Shown: positions 31,956-41,508, counted from the stretch's first letter. The stretch: DNA of 64,000 nucleotides from an uncultured Pseudomonadales bacterium (GCA_937775265.1 CALKBV010000004.1:142221-206220), one strand, 5' to 3'. Numbers and translations are program-made. Notes: generated by a model not told the origin, from the letters alone.

Positions 31956-33578
31956 ATCAACAACTATAACTATGACTACATTATTGTAGGAGCAGGCTCT
32001 GCAGGCTGTGTAATGGCTAACCGCCTCTCTGAAAACCCAAATAACCGGGTACTGTTGCTGGAAGCAGGCGGCAACGACTTGCATCCTTATGTAGGAATGC
32101 CCAAAGGGATCGCGAAACTCGTCCAGCACCCTAGATTCACCTGGACGTTCCCCATCAAGCAACCTAGAAAACCAGGACTCCCGGCGACAGAGGTCTGGAT
32201 TCGCGGTAAATCTTTGGGTGGATCCAGTTCTATCAACGGAATGATCTATTCCCGCGGGCATCCACAGGACTATGAAGAATGGAACACCCTGGGCGGACCG
32301 GGTTGGGGCTGGGAAGATATTAAGGCCGTGTATCGCCAGATCGAGTCACATGAACTCGGGGAAGCTGATCACCGGGGAGGAGCCGGCCCGCTTCCGATAT
32401 CAACGGGGCAATTCAGATACCCAATCGCCGAACAGCTGATCGAAGCAGGAGTCCAATTCGGTCTTGAGCGCAAAGAAGACCTAAACGACGAGACTCTTGA
32501 AGGTGTCGGTTACTACAATCACAACATAAAAAACGGGCGCCGAATGAGCGCGTCTCGCGTTTTCCTGAAGCCTGCAATGAAACGCAGCAATCTCACCGTG
32601 GTAACCAGTGCCCACGCGCACAAAGTCAACTTTGTGGATGGCAGGGCTGTTAGCATCGATTGTGACGTTGGCGGTTCCCCAACGACATTTCAGTGTCGCG
32701 GAGAGATTATTCTCAGCGCGGGCGCCCTGCTTTCCCCAAAACTATTGCAGCTATCCGGTATCGGCCCGGCAGGCCTGCTTAACTCACTTGGCATCGACAT
32801 TATTCATGATAGCCCCGACGTCGGGAGAAAGCTGAGAGAACACCTTGGGTTTTCCATGCCTCATCGATTAAAAAATGGCAAGGGTATCAATCATCGCTTC
32901 CGTGGGGCAGGCCTTGTAGCCAGCGTGCTGCAATACTACCTGACACATACCGGGCCAATGGCAACCGGGCCTTTTGAAATAGGCGCATTTGTTCGTTCCA
33001 TGCCTGGCGCAAATCGACCAGACACGCAGCTCTATTTGGGCGCCTTCAGCTATGGCAGATCAGACGACAATTTCCCTGTGCAATTGAACAAGCCGGACAG
33101 CCAGCCTGGTATTACTATTTATGGCCAACTGCTGAATCTGACGAGCGAAGGCGAAATTAGCATTGAAAGCGCTGATCCGAAAAAACCGCCGGCAATCAAG
33201 CCTAACTGGCTGAGCACAGACTATGACCAAAAAGCGGTTGTCGCGATGGTCCGCACCATGCGCAAGTATGCGCAACAACCCGCCGCAGCGAACTATTTTG
33301 GAGAGGAACTGATCCCCGGCGAAGATTGCCAAAGTGATGAACAAATTCTGGAAGCGGTACACCGCTTGTCCACCAGCGGACTTCATGCCACCGGCTCCTG
33401 CCGAATGGGAAAGGACGAACAGTCCGTGGTCGACAACCAGCTCCGGGTTAGAGGGGTCGCTGGGCTTCGAGTGGCAGATTGCTCCATTATGCCCGCTCTA
33501 CCCAGCGGCAATACCAACGCCCCGGCGATGGCAGTTGGCTGGCGGGCCAGCGAGATCATCCTGAATGGGAAAGTTTAA
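31956..33578 (+). CDS. GMC family oxidoreductase (apparent ATC start)
   Basis: A choline-dehydrogenase-like flavoprotein of about 540 residues. The FAD motif V-G-A-G-S-A-G lies upstream of the first ATG (32013), so the true start must be earlier. The frame opens after a TGA at 31950 and contains no ATG, GTG or TTG before the motif. An ideal GGAGGTGA lies just before ATC 31956, giving (M)NNYNYDYIIVGAG, the normal GMC N-terminus. Other motifs are GKSLGGSSSINGM, LSAGALLSPKLLQLSGIGP, and the active-site HATGSCRMG with a later NTNAPAMAVG. It would oxidise an alcohol. The MFS gene follows. Confidence 0.83.
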   Translation: MNNYNYDYIIVGAGSAGCVMANRLSENPNNRVLLLEAGGNDLHPYVGMPKGIAKLVQHPRFTWTFPIKQPRKPGLPATEVWIRGKSLGGSSSINGMIYSRGHPQDYEEWNTLGGPGWGWEDIKAVYRQIESHELGEADHRGGAGPLPISTGQFRYPIAEQLIEAGVQFGLERKEDLNDETLEGVGYYNHNIKNGRRMSASRVFLKPAMKRSNLTVVTSAHAHKVNFVDGRAVSIDCDVGGSPTTFQCRGEIILSAGALLSPKLLQLSGIGPAGLLNSLGIDIIHDSPDVGRKLREHLGFSMPHRLKNGKGINHRFRGAGLVASVLQYYLTHTGPMATGPFEIGAFVRSMPGANRPDTQLYLGAFSYGRSDDNFPVQLNKPDSQPGITIYGQLLNLTSEGEISIESADPKKPPAIKPNWLSTDYDQKAVVAMVRTMRKYAQQPAAANYFGEELIPGEDCQSDEQILEAVHRLSTSGLHATGSCRMGKDEQSVVDNQLRVRGVAGLRVADCSIMPALPSGNTNAPAMAVGWRASEIILNGKV

Positions 33579-33652
33579 TCCCACCTGCAACACAATATAA
33601 GGACAGCCAGACTATCGATTCTCAACACCTTGTACGACAGCGATTTATCTTC

Positions 33653-34903
33653 ATGACCGCGCTGATATTCGCTGGTGAAGCCGTTTACGCAATACCGTTT
33701 CATGTCACTCGCTTCTTCCGGCCAACAGTACTTGAAGTATTCGACCTGACAGCGACGGAACTGGGCGCAGCACAGGGCATCTACGGCATCGTTGCCATGA
33801 TCGCCTACTTCCCGGGTGGCCCACTGGCTGACCGGCTCCCTGCACGCAAGCTCCTTGCTTTCTCGCTCTGGTCAACCGCACTGGGTGGGGTTTATATGAC
33901 CACTTTCCCTGGCTACATCGGATCGATCTGGCTTTGGGCATTTTTTGGGATCACCACTATCCTGTTTTTTTGGGCGGCCCTGATCAGGGCGACTCGCGAC
34001 TGGGGCGGCAACAATGCGCAGGGTAGGGCATACGGACTGCTGGATGGTGGTCGTGGACTATTGGCAGCCGCACTGGCATCAGCCGGTGTCATGATGTTCA
34101 GCCTGACATTCCCGGAAGATGCCGCAAATGCTTCCCTGCAGGAAAAACAGGACGCGCTGTTTCAGGTCATCTGGGGTTACAACATCGTTACCGCACTGGC
34201 AGGTGTTTTTGTCTGGTTCGCCATCCCGGACACCCATCCATCTGAATCCAATGGCAAAGAACACGCACCCGGTGACACCATTTCAAAGCACATCGTTGCG
34301 GTGCTTAGGATACCTGCGGTATGGATGCAGGCAGTCATCCTGGTTTGCGCTTACGTCGCCTACAAGGGATTTGATAACTACTCACTGTTTGCTGTCGAGG
34401 CTTACGGAATGAACGAAGTCGATGCAGCGGCAATTGTGACCATTGGTGCCTGGCTTCGACCGGTTGCAGCGCTAGGCGCCGGCTTGCTCGGCGATCGATA
34501 TAGTGTAACCCGGATGCTTGCTTTGTCTTTTCTGTTTTTGCTTGCCTCGGACCTGTTTTTCGCATTCACGACTCCCATTGCGGGCGCAGCCGGGATTCTT
34601 CTCGGCAACATCCTGATAGGGTCAACGGCGATATTCGCCATGCGAGGCTTGTATTTCGCGTTGTTCGAGGAAGCGAAGGTCCCAGTCATCATGACTGGCA
34701 CCGCAGTTGGTCTTGTCTCGGTCGTCGGGTATACACCAGACATCTTCGTAGCACTGGTCGCCGGCATCATGATCGATGCCAACCCCGGTGCTACAGGCCA
34801 TCAACACTTCTTCGTGTTTCTCTCGGCGTTTGCAGCGATCGGTCTTGCGGTCAGCTTAACCCTGATGCGTTTATTGCATCGGAATAAAGCTGCCCAAAAC
34901 TAA
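33653..34903 (+). CDS. MFS transporter
   Basis: A permease with about 12 transmembrane helices (TALIFAGEAVYAIPF as TM1, then a GGPLADRLPARKLLAF loop after TM2). The substrate is unknown; placement directly after a GMC oxidoreductase gene suggests uptake or export of the same compound. ATG 33653 begins right at TM1. A better protein start would be ATC 33614, thirteen codons upstream and preceded by AAGGA (33599), giving (M)DSQHLVRQRF before TM1. No ATG, GTG or TTG lies between. Frames further upstream overlap the GMC gene and are not credible. Confidence 0.8.
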   Translation: MTALIFAGEAVYAIPFHVTRFFRPTVLEVFDLTATELGAAQGIYGIVAMIAYFPGGPLADRLPARKLLAFSLWSTALGGVYMTTFPGYIGSIWLWAFFGITTILFFWAALIRATRDWGGNNAQGRAYGLLDGGRGLLAAALASAGVMMFSLTFPEDAANASLQEKQDALFQVIWGYNIVTALAGVFVWFAIPDTHPSESNGKEHAPGDTISKHIVAVLRIPAVWMQAVILVCAYVAYKGFDNYSLFAVEAYGMNEVDAAAIVTIGAWLRPVAALGAGLLGDRYSVTRMLALSFLFLLASDLFFAFTTPIAGAAGILLGNILIGSTAIFAMRGLYFALFEEAKVPVIMTGTAVGLVSVVGYTPDIFVALVAGIMIDANPGATGHQHFFVFLSAFAAIGLAVSLTLMRLLHRNKAAQN

Positions 34904-35055
34904 TCCTGTTCCATCGACCAGGTTTTGCTGGTCAGGCGCGCCAATTCCCACTCGGACAGGGACTCATCTATTTCATGATATTGCAGAGGTTGTTTCATTT
35001 CTGCTGTTTCAACACCGTTAATCGCTGGGATTGGTTGTACCTGTGGCATAGACAT
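34900..35055 (-). CDS. Small protein, 51 residues, unknown function
   Basis: A frame from ATG 35055, preceded by AAAGG at 8 bases, to TAG at 34900. It encodes a polar, acidic peptide with a helical end (DESLSEWELARLTSKTW). The stop overlaps the stop of the convergent MFS gene by two bases. No signal peptide, membrane segment or known domain is seen. The composition and ribosome binding site look like a real gene. It is 131 bases downstream of the methyltransferase gene on the same strand. Confidence 0.5.
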   Translation of the reverse strand: MSMPQVQPIPAINGVETAEMKQPLQYHEIDESLSEWELARLTSKTWSMEQD

Positions 35056-35186
35056 GATGTGCGCCTTTCGTGATCAGAGTGTGTCGCCAATTCAGACAGG
35101 AGCAATTTATCAGCAGTGACAGGAATCGATTAGGGAATAACTAGAAATCAATAGATTCCAGTTTGGAAAGGGTTACTTCGAGAAGA

Positions 35187-35870
35187 CTACCTTTTGAAGT
35201 GACGAATTAGACCCTTGCAGGGTTGGCCGCCCTGCACAACGGGCGCTGCTTTTAAATCCGACTGAACAAATCCTAGAGCCAGCATGGCATTGCTAAACTT
35301 CGCAGTATTCCCCCTTCCAGGATCGACAATAATGACTTCACATTTCTCTTTGGCATGTCGGTTAACGAACCCGGACAGCAGAATGGCGTGATCCGGCTGA
35401 TAGAGAATATCGCTGCCAACGATCAGGTCAAACTCTCCTAGACTGGTATCCTCCTGTTCCCAACCTGCGCGTACAAACGGGATGCTGCGTCCTTCATTTA
35501 GGTCAACATTCAACTGAAGGTAGGCGTTGGCCTCCGGGTGATGATCTGTTGCCGTGATATCCGCAATCCTGGAATTCAACATCAGGCTCGTTAGCCCCAC
35601 TCCGCAGCCGACCTCCAGGATACGCTTGTCCTTAATATCAAATGTTTCCATCAACCGCGCAAGAACCTGTGAAGATTCCCAGATAACGCCAAACAGAGGC
35701 CATATCGCTTCTGGAACACCCAGTTTCCGGGCGACACCATTTGGATCGCTGAATTGCTGTGTATCACGCAGCGTTCTTACATGGATATCTGACCCTTCAA
35801 ACTCAATTGTCTGGTATCGATACCTTAATTGGCTGGGTTCAGGGATAGGGTAGCGTCTTAAAGAGGTGAT
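35187..35870 (-). CDS. SAM-dependent methyltransferase (apparent ATC start)
   Basis: A class I methyltransferase, related to the protein-lysine/METTL-type group. Motif I is ILEVGCGVGLTS, an acidic TATDHHPEA follows, and motif IV is DLIVGSDILYQPD. The first usable ATG or TTG (35651-35654) would cut off a conserved N-terminal region that is plainly coding: RYRYQTIEFEGSDIHVRTLR and WPLFGVIWESSQVLARLM. This region is open back to a TGA at 35871-35873, and the first codon after it is ATC at 35870. No ATG, GTG or TTG exists in these 72 codons. The start is therefore uncertain. The target is unknown. Confidence 0.72.
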   Translation of the reverse strand: MTSLRRYPIPEPSQLRYRYQTIEFEGSDIHVRTLRDTQQFSDPNGVARKLGVPEAIWPLFGVIWESSQVLARLMETFDIKDKRILEVGCGVGLTSLMLNSRIADITATDHHPEANAYLQLNVDLNEGRSIPFVRAGWEQEDTSLGEFDLIVGSDILYQPDHAILLSGFVNRHAKEKCEVIIVDPGRGNTAKFSNAMLALGFVQSDLKAAPVVQGGQPCKGLIRHFKR

Positions 35871-36161
35871 TCACCCTACTACTTGCCTCTCGCGATTGCG
35901 ACCTATTGACCACCCTGGCGCCAATATTCCTTGCTTTACGCGATTTGGCACCCTAGACTGCGCGCGCTGATCTGTGATCGGCCACGTCATGTTGATTTGA
36001 TAGCACTGGGTACCCCAGTCGCCCCTCACCTCGAGGCCAGCCAGGCTTGTAACGCCACTGCCTCAACTCTTTATGCCGTCCAGCGCATTCGTGCGCCCTA
36101 ACATCGCAATAACTGCGGTGAATTACATCATTGCGCCCGTAAAATGGCGCCAGGAAAGAAT

Positions 36162-37490
36162 ATGAGTTTTAATGAACTTGGCTTGTCCGAGCCACTACTA
36201 AAAGCGATATCCGATAGCGGATATACAGAGCCAACCGCCATCCAATCAGCGGCGATTGGGCCAGTCCTCTCAGGAAAAGACCTGATGGCATCTGCTCAAA
36301 CCGGAACCGGTAAGACCGCAGCCTTCACGCTACCACTACTGGAAAAGCTAGGCCAACTAGACAATCCCGGCAATCACCCGCGTGTTTTGATTATCACACC
36401 AACACGCGAACTCGCGGCCCAGATCGAAGCATCTGCAAACACCTACGGGAAGCACACGACGCTTCAATCACTGGCTGTGTTTGGCGGCGTCAAGATAGGA
36501 CCACAGATCAAGAAATTGCGTCAGGGTATCGACATACTTGTAGCGACCCCTGGTCGCCTGCTAGATCTGAGTCAACAGGGAGCCGTAAACCTTAAGCACG
36601 TCGACGTGCTGGTACTTGATGAAGCAGACCGCATGCTGGATATGGGATTCATTCCTGATATCAAGCGCATCCAGAAGCTGCTGCCCGAGAACAAGCAAAC
36701 GCTGATGTTCTCAGCGACCTACTCTCCAGAAATCAGAAAACTGGCCCACGACTATCTGTCAAACCCGGTTGAGGTCAATGTCACGCCAAAAAATGCCGCT
36801 GCCCATACCGTCGAACAGGTCCTGCACCCGGTAGACAAGAGACGGAAATCCGAACTGCTTCAGCATCTGGTGCACTTGAACAACTGGTCACAGGCTCTTG
36901 TTTTTTCGAAAACCAAGCACGGAGCGAACAAACTCACTCGCGATCTGGTGAAGACAGGCGTTCGTGCGGCGGCCATTCATGGCAACAAAAGTCAGGCCCA
37001 AAGAACCAAAGCACTTGAAGACTTCAAACGCGGCAAGGTTGAAATACTCGTGGCTACTGATATCGCCTCTAGGGGAATCGATATCTCTGAGCTGCCAATG
37101 GTGATCAATTTTGATTTACCTCATGTGCCAGAAGACTATGTCCACCGTATCGGCAGAACCGGTCGGGCGGGAACGACAGGCAATGCCATCTCTCTTGTCT
37201 GCGCAGACGAATCCAAACAGCTTCGGGATATTGAACGAGTAATCAAAAAACCTCTGGAGCGTGTCGAGATAGAGGGTTTCGAGCCTGATCATGTTCTGCC
37301 ACTGTCCAGCGCCGGTCACGATCGATCAGGAAACAATTCTGGCTTTTCAAAGAACAATGGTTCGAGGGGAAATGGTTCGAGAGGGAATGGTTCGAGAGGG
37401 AATGGCTCAAACGGCAATAGCCGAAATCGTCCCAGGCGCAATCGAAATTCATCTTCGAGCTCTAGAACAAACAAGCAAGCGACCGCTTAG
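36162..37490 (+). CDS. rhlE: DEAD-box ATP-dependent RNA helicase, RhlE-type
   Basis: A 442-residue DEAD-box helicase with all core motifs: Q motif (GLSEPLLKAISDSGYTEPTAIQ region), AQTGTGKT, PTRELAAQ, TPGRLLDL, DEAD in VLDEADRMLDMGF, SAT, ATDIASRGID and HRIGRTGRAG. It unwinds short RNA duplexes in ribosome assembly or mRNA turnover. The start at ATG 36162 is supported by CAGGAAAG six bases upstream. The C-terminus is a low-complexity Gly-Asn-Ser-Arg tail built from a 15-base repeat, a common RNA-binding tail of RhlE proteins. A strong terminator follows at 37614. The roughly 290-base leader upstream holds no frame. Confidence 0.92.
   Translation: MSFNELGLSEPLLKAISDSGYTEPTAIQSAAIGPVLSGKDLMASAQTGTGKTAAFTLPLLEKLGQLDNPGNHPRVLIITPTRELAAQIEASANTYGKHTTLQSLAVFGGVKIGPQIKKLRQGIDILVATPGRLLDLSQQGAVNLKHVDVLVLDEADRMLDMGFIPDIKRIQKLLPENKQTLMFSATYSPEIRKLAHDYLSNPVEVNVTPKNAAAHTVEQVLHPVDKRRKSELLQHLVHLNNWSQALVFSKTKHGANKLTRDLVKTGVRAAAIHGNKSQAQRTKALEDFKRGKVEILVATDIASRGIDISELPMVINFDLPHVPEDYVHRIGRTGRAGTTGNAISLVCADESKQLRDIERVIKKPLERVEIEGFEPDHVLPLSSAGHDRSGNNSGFSKNNGSRGNGSRGNGSRGNGSNGNSRNRPRRNRNSSSSSRTNKQATA
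37356..37415 (+). repeat. Four 15-bp tandem units inside rhlE
   Basis: Units of 15 bases beginning AATGGTTCGAGAGGG run at 37356, 37371, 37386 and 37401. The second differs from the third by no more than the reading shown, the first and last by a few bases. They encode repeated Asn-Gly-Ser-Arg-Gly pentapeptides in the helicase tail. Confidence 0.8.
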
Positions 37491-37613
37491 TAATGTAGTT
37501 ACATCAAGCTTGTCTGCGGGAAAGGGGTGGCGCGCTTACTTGGGTATCTTCTTCTAAATAAGTCGGCGCCCTGGATTTTTTCTTTCAGAAGTTAACACCA
37601 CAATTACACAGGG

Positions 37614-37640
37614 GCCCCTTGAACAAAGGGGGCTATTTTT
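37614..37640 (+). terminator. Rho-independent terminator after rhlE
   Basis: GCCCCTT and AAGGGGGC pair around a short GAACA loop and are followed by TATTTTT. It lies about 124 bases after the rhlE stop and before a region without clear genes. Confidence 0.75.
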
Positions 37641-37927
37641 GAATCCGCCCGCTTTCAGTTCTTTTCCCCCATAAAACCAGAAGGGTAAATATACTCTTCA
37701 TCGATCTCATAGTAGCTTTTCATTGACCCTGATCCGAGAAACGCAACGGTCGAATCGTTCGACATTGCCTGGATATAACGCAGTTTAGCCCCGAATAGGT
37801 TTTTGCAAAGATCGTATAGCAAAGCCCAACAGAAGAAGCGTATCATCATGGCGAATCAATCCTCGGATCGTCGGACAAAGATGTTCAGATGGCGAACGAT
37901 GCGCTCAAAAACATGACCACCTAAATA
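37641..37927. other. Intergenic region with one doubtful small frame
   Basis: Between the rhlE terminator and the glycosylase gene there is a 64-residue minus-strand frame (37655-37849). It has no Shine-Dalgarno before its ATG. Its C-terminal part (SMKSYYEIDEEYIYPSGF) looks somewhat protein-like, but I cannot support it as a gene. Nothing else is seen. Confidence 0.4.
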
Positions 37928-38599
37928 ATGACTTTTAAACAGATTTACACTCGCGCGGTTAATAGAAAAGGTGGACAGGAACTTGCTGCTTCGCTGCCCA
38001 AGGTGAAATCTCGTCAGGCTCTTATAAGAGCCACTGATGATTCCTATTTGTCCGAAATGACCAAATGTGTATTTCGATCAGGGTTCGTTTGGAAGATTGT
38101 CGAGAACAAATGGTCCAACTTCGAGACTGCGTTCGTAGGGTTTAACCCCAAAGCAATCGCCAATTTCAGTGATGAACGACTGGAATCCCTGGCCCAGGAC
38201 ACATCAATCATCAGAAACATGACAAAAATTTTGGCGACCCGGGAAAACGCAAAGTTTATCCTGGACGCTAATTCCGAACACAAAACCTTTGGTCGGTTTC
38301 TGGCTGACTGGCCAGAAGATGACATCGTCGGCCTGCTACTTTATCTGAAGAAACATGGCAGCCGACTCGGGGGACACACGGGACAATACTTCCTTCGGTT
38401 TGTTGGCAAGGACACCTTCATGTTCAGTAAGGATGTCGTCACTGTTCTGGTCGCCGAAGGAGTAGTTGATAAAGAACCAACCAGCCAACGCGCATTGCGA
38501 GCAACGCAGGAAGCCTTTAATAACTGGAGGGAAGAAACAGGGTTGCCGTACAGTCACCTGAGCCGAATCATGGCTGCTTCGGTTGGCCCGCCTATCTGA
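37928..38599 (+). CDS. DNA-3-methyladenine glycosylase I family protein
   Basis: A 223-residue protein with the Tag-family helical core. Evidence is SEMTKCVFRSGFVWKIVENK followed by a FVGFNPKAIANFSDE segment and a C-terminal helix-hairpin-helix-like region with the DVV and LPYSHLSRIMA segments. The N-terminus (MTFKQIYTRAVNRKGG) belongs to the variant subgroup without the zinc-binding Cys/His of E. coli Tag. It is predicted to excise alkylated purines in base-excision repair. It stands alone between rhlE and the convergent monooxygenase gene. Confidence 0.75.
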   Translation: MTFKQIYTRAVNRKGGQELAASLPKVKSRQALIRATDDSYLSEMTKCVFRSGFVWKIVENKWSNFETAFVGFNPKAIANFSDERLESLAQDTSIIRNMTKILATRENAKFILDANSEHKTFGRFLADWPEDDIVGLLLYLKKHGSRLGGHTGQYFLRFVGKDTFMFSKDVVTVLVAEGVVDKEPTSQRALRATQEAFNNWREETGLPYSHLSRIMAASVGPPI

Positions 38600-38697
38600 A
38601 TAGAACGTGATTTCATCCCCGGCACCAGTTAACGTCTGGTCGAAACCCTCTTTGTCATTCTCTCGGTTGCGCTTTCCTCAGTGGTATCGCGAATCAC

Positions 38698-40554
38698 CTA
38701 TTTACCTGAATCGAACAGGTAGGGCTCCAGCGATGCCTGCGCTTCGATACGAATTTTATGCCAGGTACCCCCACCGTAATAAGCCAGACTCCCCGGCTCC
38801 GCATCGCCCTCACCGTTGTAATAGGAAATGCAGTCGCGCAGCGGCGCAGAATTGATATCAGCATTTCGACAATGTGCTGCATACCGATCCTCTGGCTCTT
38901 TGCGAACATCAACTATCTTCACTCCCTGCTCTCGCATGGTCGACAACATCCAAACAATGTAATCACCATGCTCTTCGATAGCATTGGTGAAATTGAAACT
39001 TCCTCCACCGCCTTGCGGACCCGAAACGATAAACAGGTTCGGGAACCCATGACTGTGAATACCAAGGAAAGTTTTTGTCCCCTCCGATTGCCACTTACCA
39101 TTTAACGTCTGACCATCACGACCCTCAATCATGTTGAACGTTGAGGTCGCCATCCACTGAAACCCGGTAGCGTAGATCAAAACATCCAGCGGGTACTCTA
39201 CCCCATCGTGCACAATGCCGTGTTCCGTGATCTCACGAACGCCAAGGGGCGCAGTATCTACTAGCGTGACATTAGGTCTATTGAATGCCGGCAGATACTC
39301 ATCATGAAACGTCGGCCGCTTGCACCCGTAAGGATAATAGGGTTTTAGAGAGGCAGCCGTTTCTGGGTCTTCTACTATCGCATCCACTCTGCCCCTGATC
39401 TGTTCCATAATCCGGAAGTTGGATTCAAGATTCTTCTGGATCATTTCTTCAGGGGACAACTTTTCTGAATGTTGCTTACGCTCCTTGAAATCCGGTACCT
39501 TACCGGCAAGGTAGTCATCATTCGCCTTGATGGCAGTTCGACCTCCAGATATCTTGGCGAACCTCGCTCGCCGGGCCTTTGCCCAACCTGGCTCGTCCGC
39601 CCAGGTCAGCCTTTCTTCCTGCGTTGTTTCCCTTTGGTCTCTTACATCGACGGACGACGGTGTCCTCTGGAACACATGAAGTTCACCCACAATTTTAGCC
39701 AGTTCCGGCACAGCCTGCACTGCAGTTGCACCTGTGCCGATAATCCCCACGCGCTTGCCTTCCAAGTCCACATGATAGTTCCAACGCGAGGTGTGGAAGG
39801 AATCCCCCTGGTATTTCTCCATGCCCTTAATTCGCGCCAGCTTTGGTGTTGTCAAAATCCCGTTGGCCAGGATGACGTATCGAGCTTTCATCGAGTCGCC
39901 GCGGTCTGTGTGAACAGACCAACGACCGGACGATTCGTTCCAGACCGTTTTTTCAACCGTTGTATGGAAAAGACAATGGTCATAAAAGCCAAATTTCTCT
40001 GCCATTTTCTGGCAGTACTCCAGAATTTCAAATCCTGAGGCGAACTTCATCGAAGGGACGTAACCCATCTCTTCGAGTAAAGGCAGGTAGCTGTATGCTT
40101 CAACGTCGCAGGCGATACCCGGGTATCTATTCCAATACCAGGTACCTCCAACATCACCACCTTTTTCACAGAAGCGAACATCGTTAAACCCCGCTTGCCG
40201 CAATTTGTGCCATAGCAGCAAGCCTGCAAACCCAGCGCCTACAACCAGAATTTCGCACTCATCATCGAGTAATTCCCGCTCAACAGGATCAGCTGAATAT
40301 ACGTCCTCCAGGTACCTGCTGAAATCCCCTTCCATGGGCATATAATCCGCAACACCACGTCTTGCCTCTTTGAAATCCCGATACCTGGCCTGTTCTTCCG
40401 CATTGAAAACAGCGCCAGCCGGAGGCTCAGGTAAATCCTTCAGTGCCTGGTCATCAACAACGGCGTAACCACGGCCGGCAATCTTGTTAGTCGCTACGGC
40501 CGCTCTAGTGTTAAATGTTTTAAGTCCTGTTTCCTGGTCTATCTGAATCGCCAT
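38698..40554 (-). CDS. Flavin-containing (Baeyer-Villiger-type) monooxygenase
   Basis: A 618-residue class B flavin monooxygenase, of the clade with a long N-terminal extension ending in FSRYLEDVYSADP. FAD motif VVGAGFAG, then GGDVGGTWYWNRYPG; NADPH motif GIIGTGATAVQ; the fingerprint appears as Y-Q-G-D-S-F-H-T-S-R-W-N, with Tyr replacing the usual Phe. ATG 40554 is chosen because AGGA lies just upstream and the 34 extra residues from 40656 are non-homologous. It is expected to oxygenate a ketone or similar lipophilic substrate. The divergent neighbour is a fatty acid hydroxylase-like gene. Confidence 0.87.
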   Translation of the reverse strand: MAIQIDQETGLKTFNTRAAVATNKIAGRGYAVVDDQALKDLPEPPAGAVFNAEEQARYRDFKEARRGVADYMPMEGDFSRYLEDVYSADPVERELLDDECEILVVGAGFAGLLLWHKLRQAGFNDVRFCEKGGDVGGTWYWNRYPGIACDVEAYSYLPLLEEMGYVPSMKFASGFEILEYCQKMAEKFGFYDHCLFHTTVEKTVWNESSGRWSVHTDRGDSMKARYVILANGILTTPKLARIKGMEKYQGDSFHTSRWNYHVDLEGKRVGIIGTGATAVQAVPELAKIVGELHVFQRTPSSVDVRDQRETTQEERLTWADEPGWAKARRARFAKISGGRTAIKANDDYLAGKVPDFKERKQHSEKLSPEEMIQKNLESNFRIMEQIRGRVDAIVEDPETAASLKPYYPYGCKRPTFHDEYLPAFNRPNVTLVDTAPLGVREITEHGIVHDGVEYPLDVLIYATGFQWMATSTFNMIEGRDGQTLNGKWQSEGTKTFLGIHSHGFPNLFIVSGPQGGGGSFNFTNAIEEHGDYIVWMLSTMREQGVKIVDVRKEPEDRYAAHCRNADINSAPLRDCISYYNGEGDAEPGSLAYYGGGTWHKIRIEAQASLEPYLFDSGK

Positions 40555-40647
40555 ATGGTCCTGCTCTGATAAATGATGAATGCCACATGGGCACCGAGTG
40601 CAATGATTGAATAAACCAGAGAGAGCGCTCCCCGTCAAATAACCCTG

Positions 40648-41508
40648 ATGCCCCACAAGACGGTTGATACTATCTCAACTATGATAGATGAGATGGAACA
40701 ACTCATTCTTCTGCTCAATCAGCTGCCTGACTCGACCAGGGTTGGATTGCTGTTTGGCAGCCTGCTCGCCAGCCTCGCGCTCGAATCGCTTATCCCCAAC
40801 ATCGAATTCGAATATCGAAAGTTAAGGCACGTCGCTACCAACATGGTTTTTATACTGACCTCGGGCATCATATCCTTTAGCCTTGCATTCCTGGCATACG
40901 GAATCATAGATATCGCTCGCCTCGAATTTGGGCTCTTCTACATCATCAGTATTCCTCTATGGATGCAGCTCGTTATCTCTCTGCTTCTACTCGACTTCTT
41001 TGGTCAGTATCTCGTCCATGTCTGCCTGCATCGATACAAGTGGCTGTGGAAACTTCACCTGGTGCACCACAGCGACACTACGGTCGATGCCAGCACAGGA
41101 ACCCGCCACCACCCAGGCGATATTCTTGTCAGAGAGCTACTGATATTTAGCGTGATCGTGTGCGTCGGAATTCCAGCCGCTTTTTACGTTCTCTACAGGA
41201 TTATTACGCCATTTTTTGCCTACTTCACCCATGCCAATATTCGCCTGCCAATAGACCTGGACCGGGTACTCAGCTGGATCATCGTTACACCGCACATGCA
41301 CAAGTTTCATCATCACGTCGAACGTCCATGGACCAACAGCAACTATGGCAACATTCTGTCCTGCTGGGATCGCATGTTTGGCACCTTTGTTTATGACAAT
41401 CCGGATAATATCCATTATGGTCTGGATACGGTCGACGGACAGTACGACCTGAATCTTGCCTTTCAATTCAGCCTGCCCTTCAACAAAACAATAAAGACGG
41501 ACTACTAA
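40648..41508 (+). CDS. Sterol desaturase / fatty acid hydroxylase family protein
   Basis: A 286-residue integral membrane di-iron enzyme. Three histidine boxes are seen: H124-VCL-H128, H137-LV-HH141 and H216-M-H-K-F-HHH223, with four to five hydrophobic helices between them. Relatives hydroxylate or desaturate sterols, fatty acids or carotenoids. Starts at 40648, 40681 or 40693 are possible; no Shine-Dalgarno decides. It is divergent from the flavin monooxygenase gene, and both may act on lipids. Confidence 0.85.
   Translation: MPHKTVDTISTMIDEMEQLILLLNQLPDSTRVGLLFGSLLASLALESLIPNIEFEYRKLRHVATNMVFILTSGIISFSLAFLAYGIIDIARLEFGLFYIISIPLWMQLVISLLLLDFFGQYLVHVCLHRYKWLWKLHLVHHSDTTVDASTGTRHHPGDILVRELLIFSVIVCVGIPAAFYVLYRIITPFFAYFTHANIRLPIDLDRVLSWIIVTPHMHKFHHHVERPWTNSNYGNILSCWDRMFGTFVYDNPDNIHYGLDTVDGQYDLNLAFQFSLPFNKTIKTDY

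Noticed and set aside
33479..33652. Upstream extension of the MFS frame into the GMC gene
   Set aside because: The extra residues are an out-of-frame reading of the GMC C-terminus and do not look like a transporter N-terminus.
37655..37849. Minus-strand frame of 64 residues after rhlE
   Set aside because: No Shine-Dalgarno and no recognised domain; only the C-terminal part looks protein-like.
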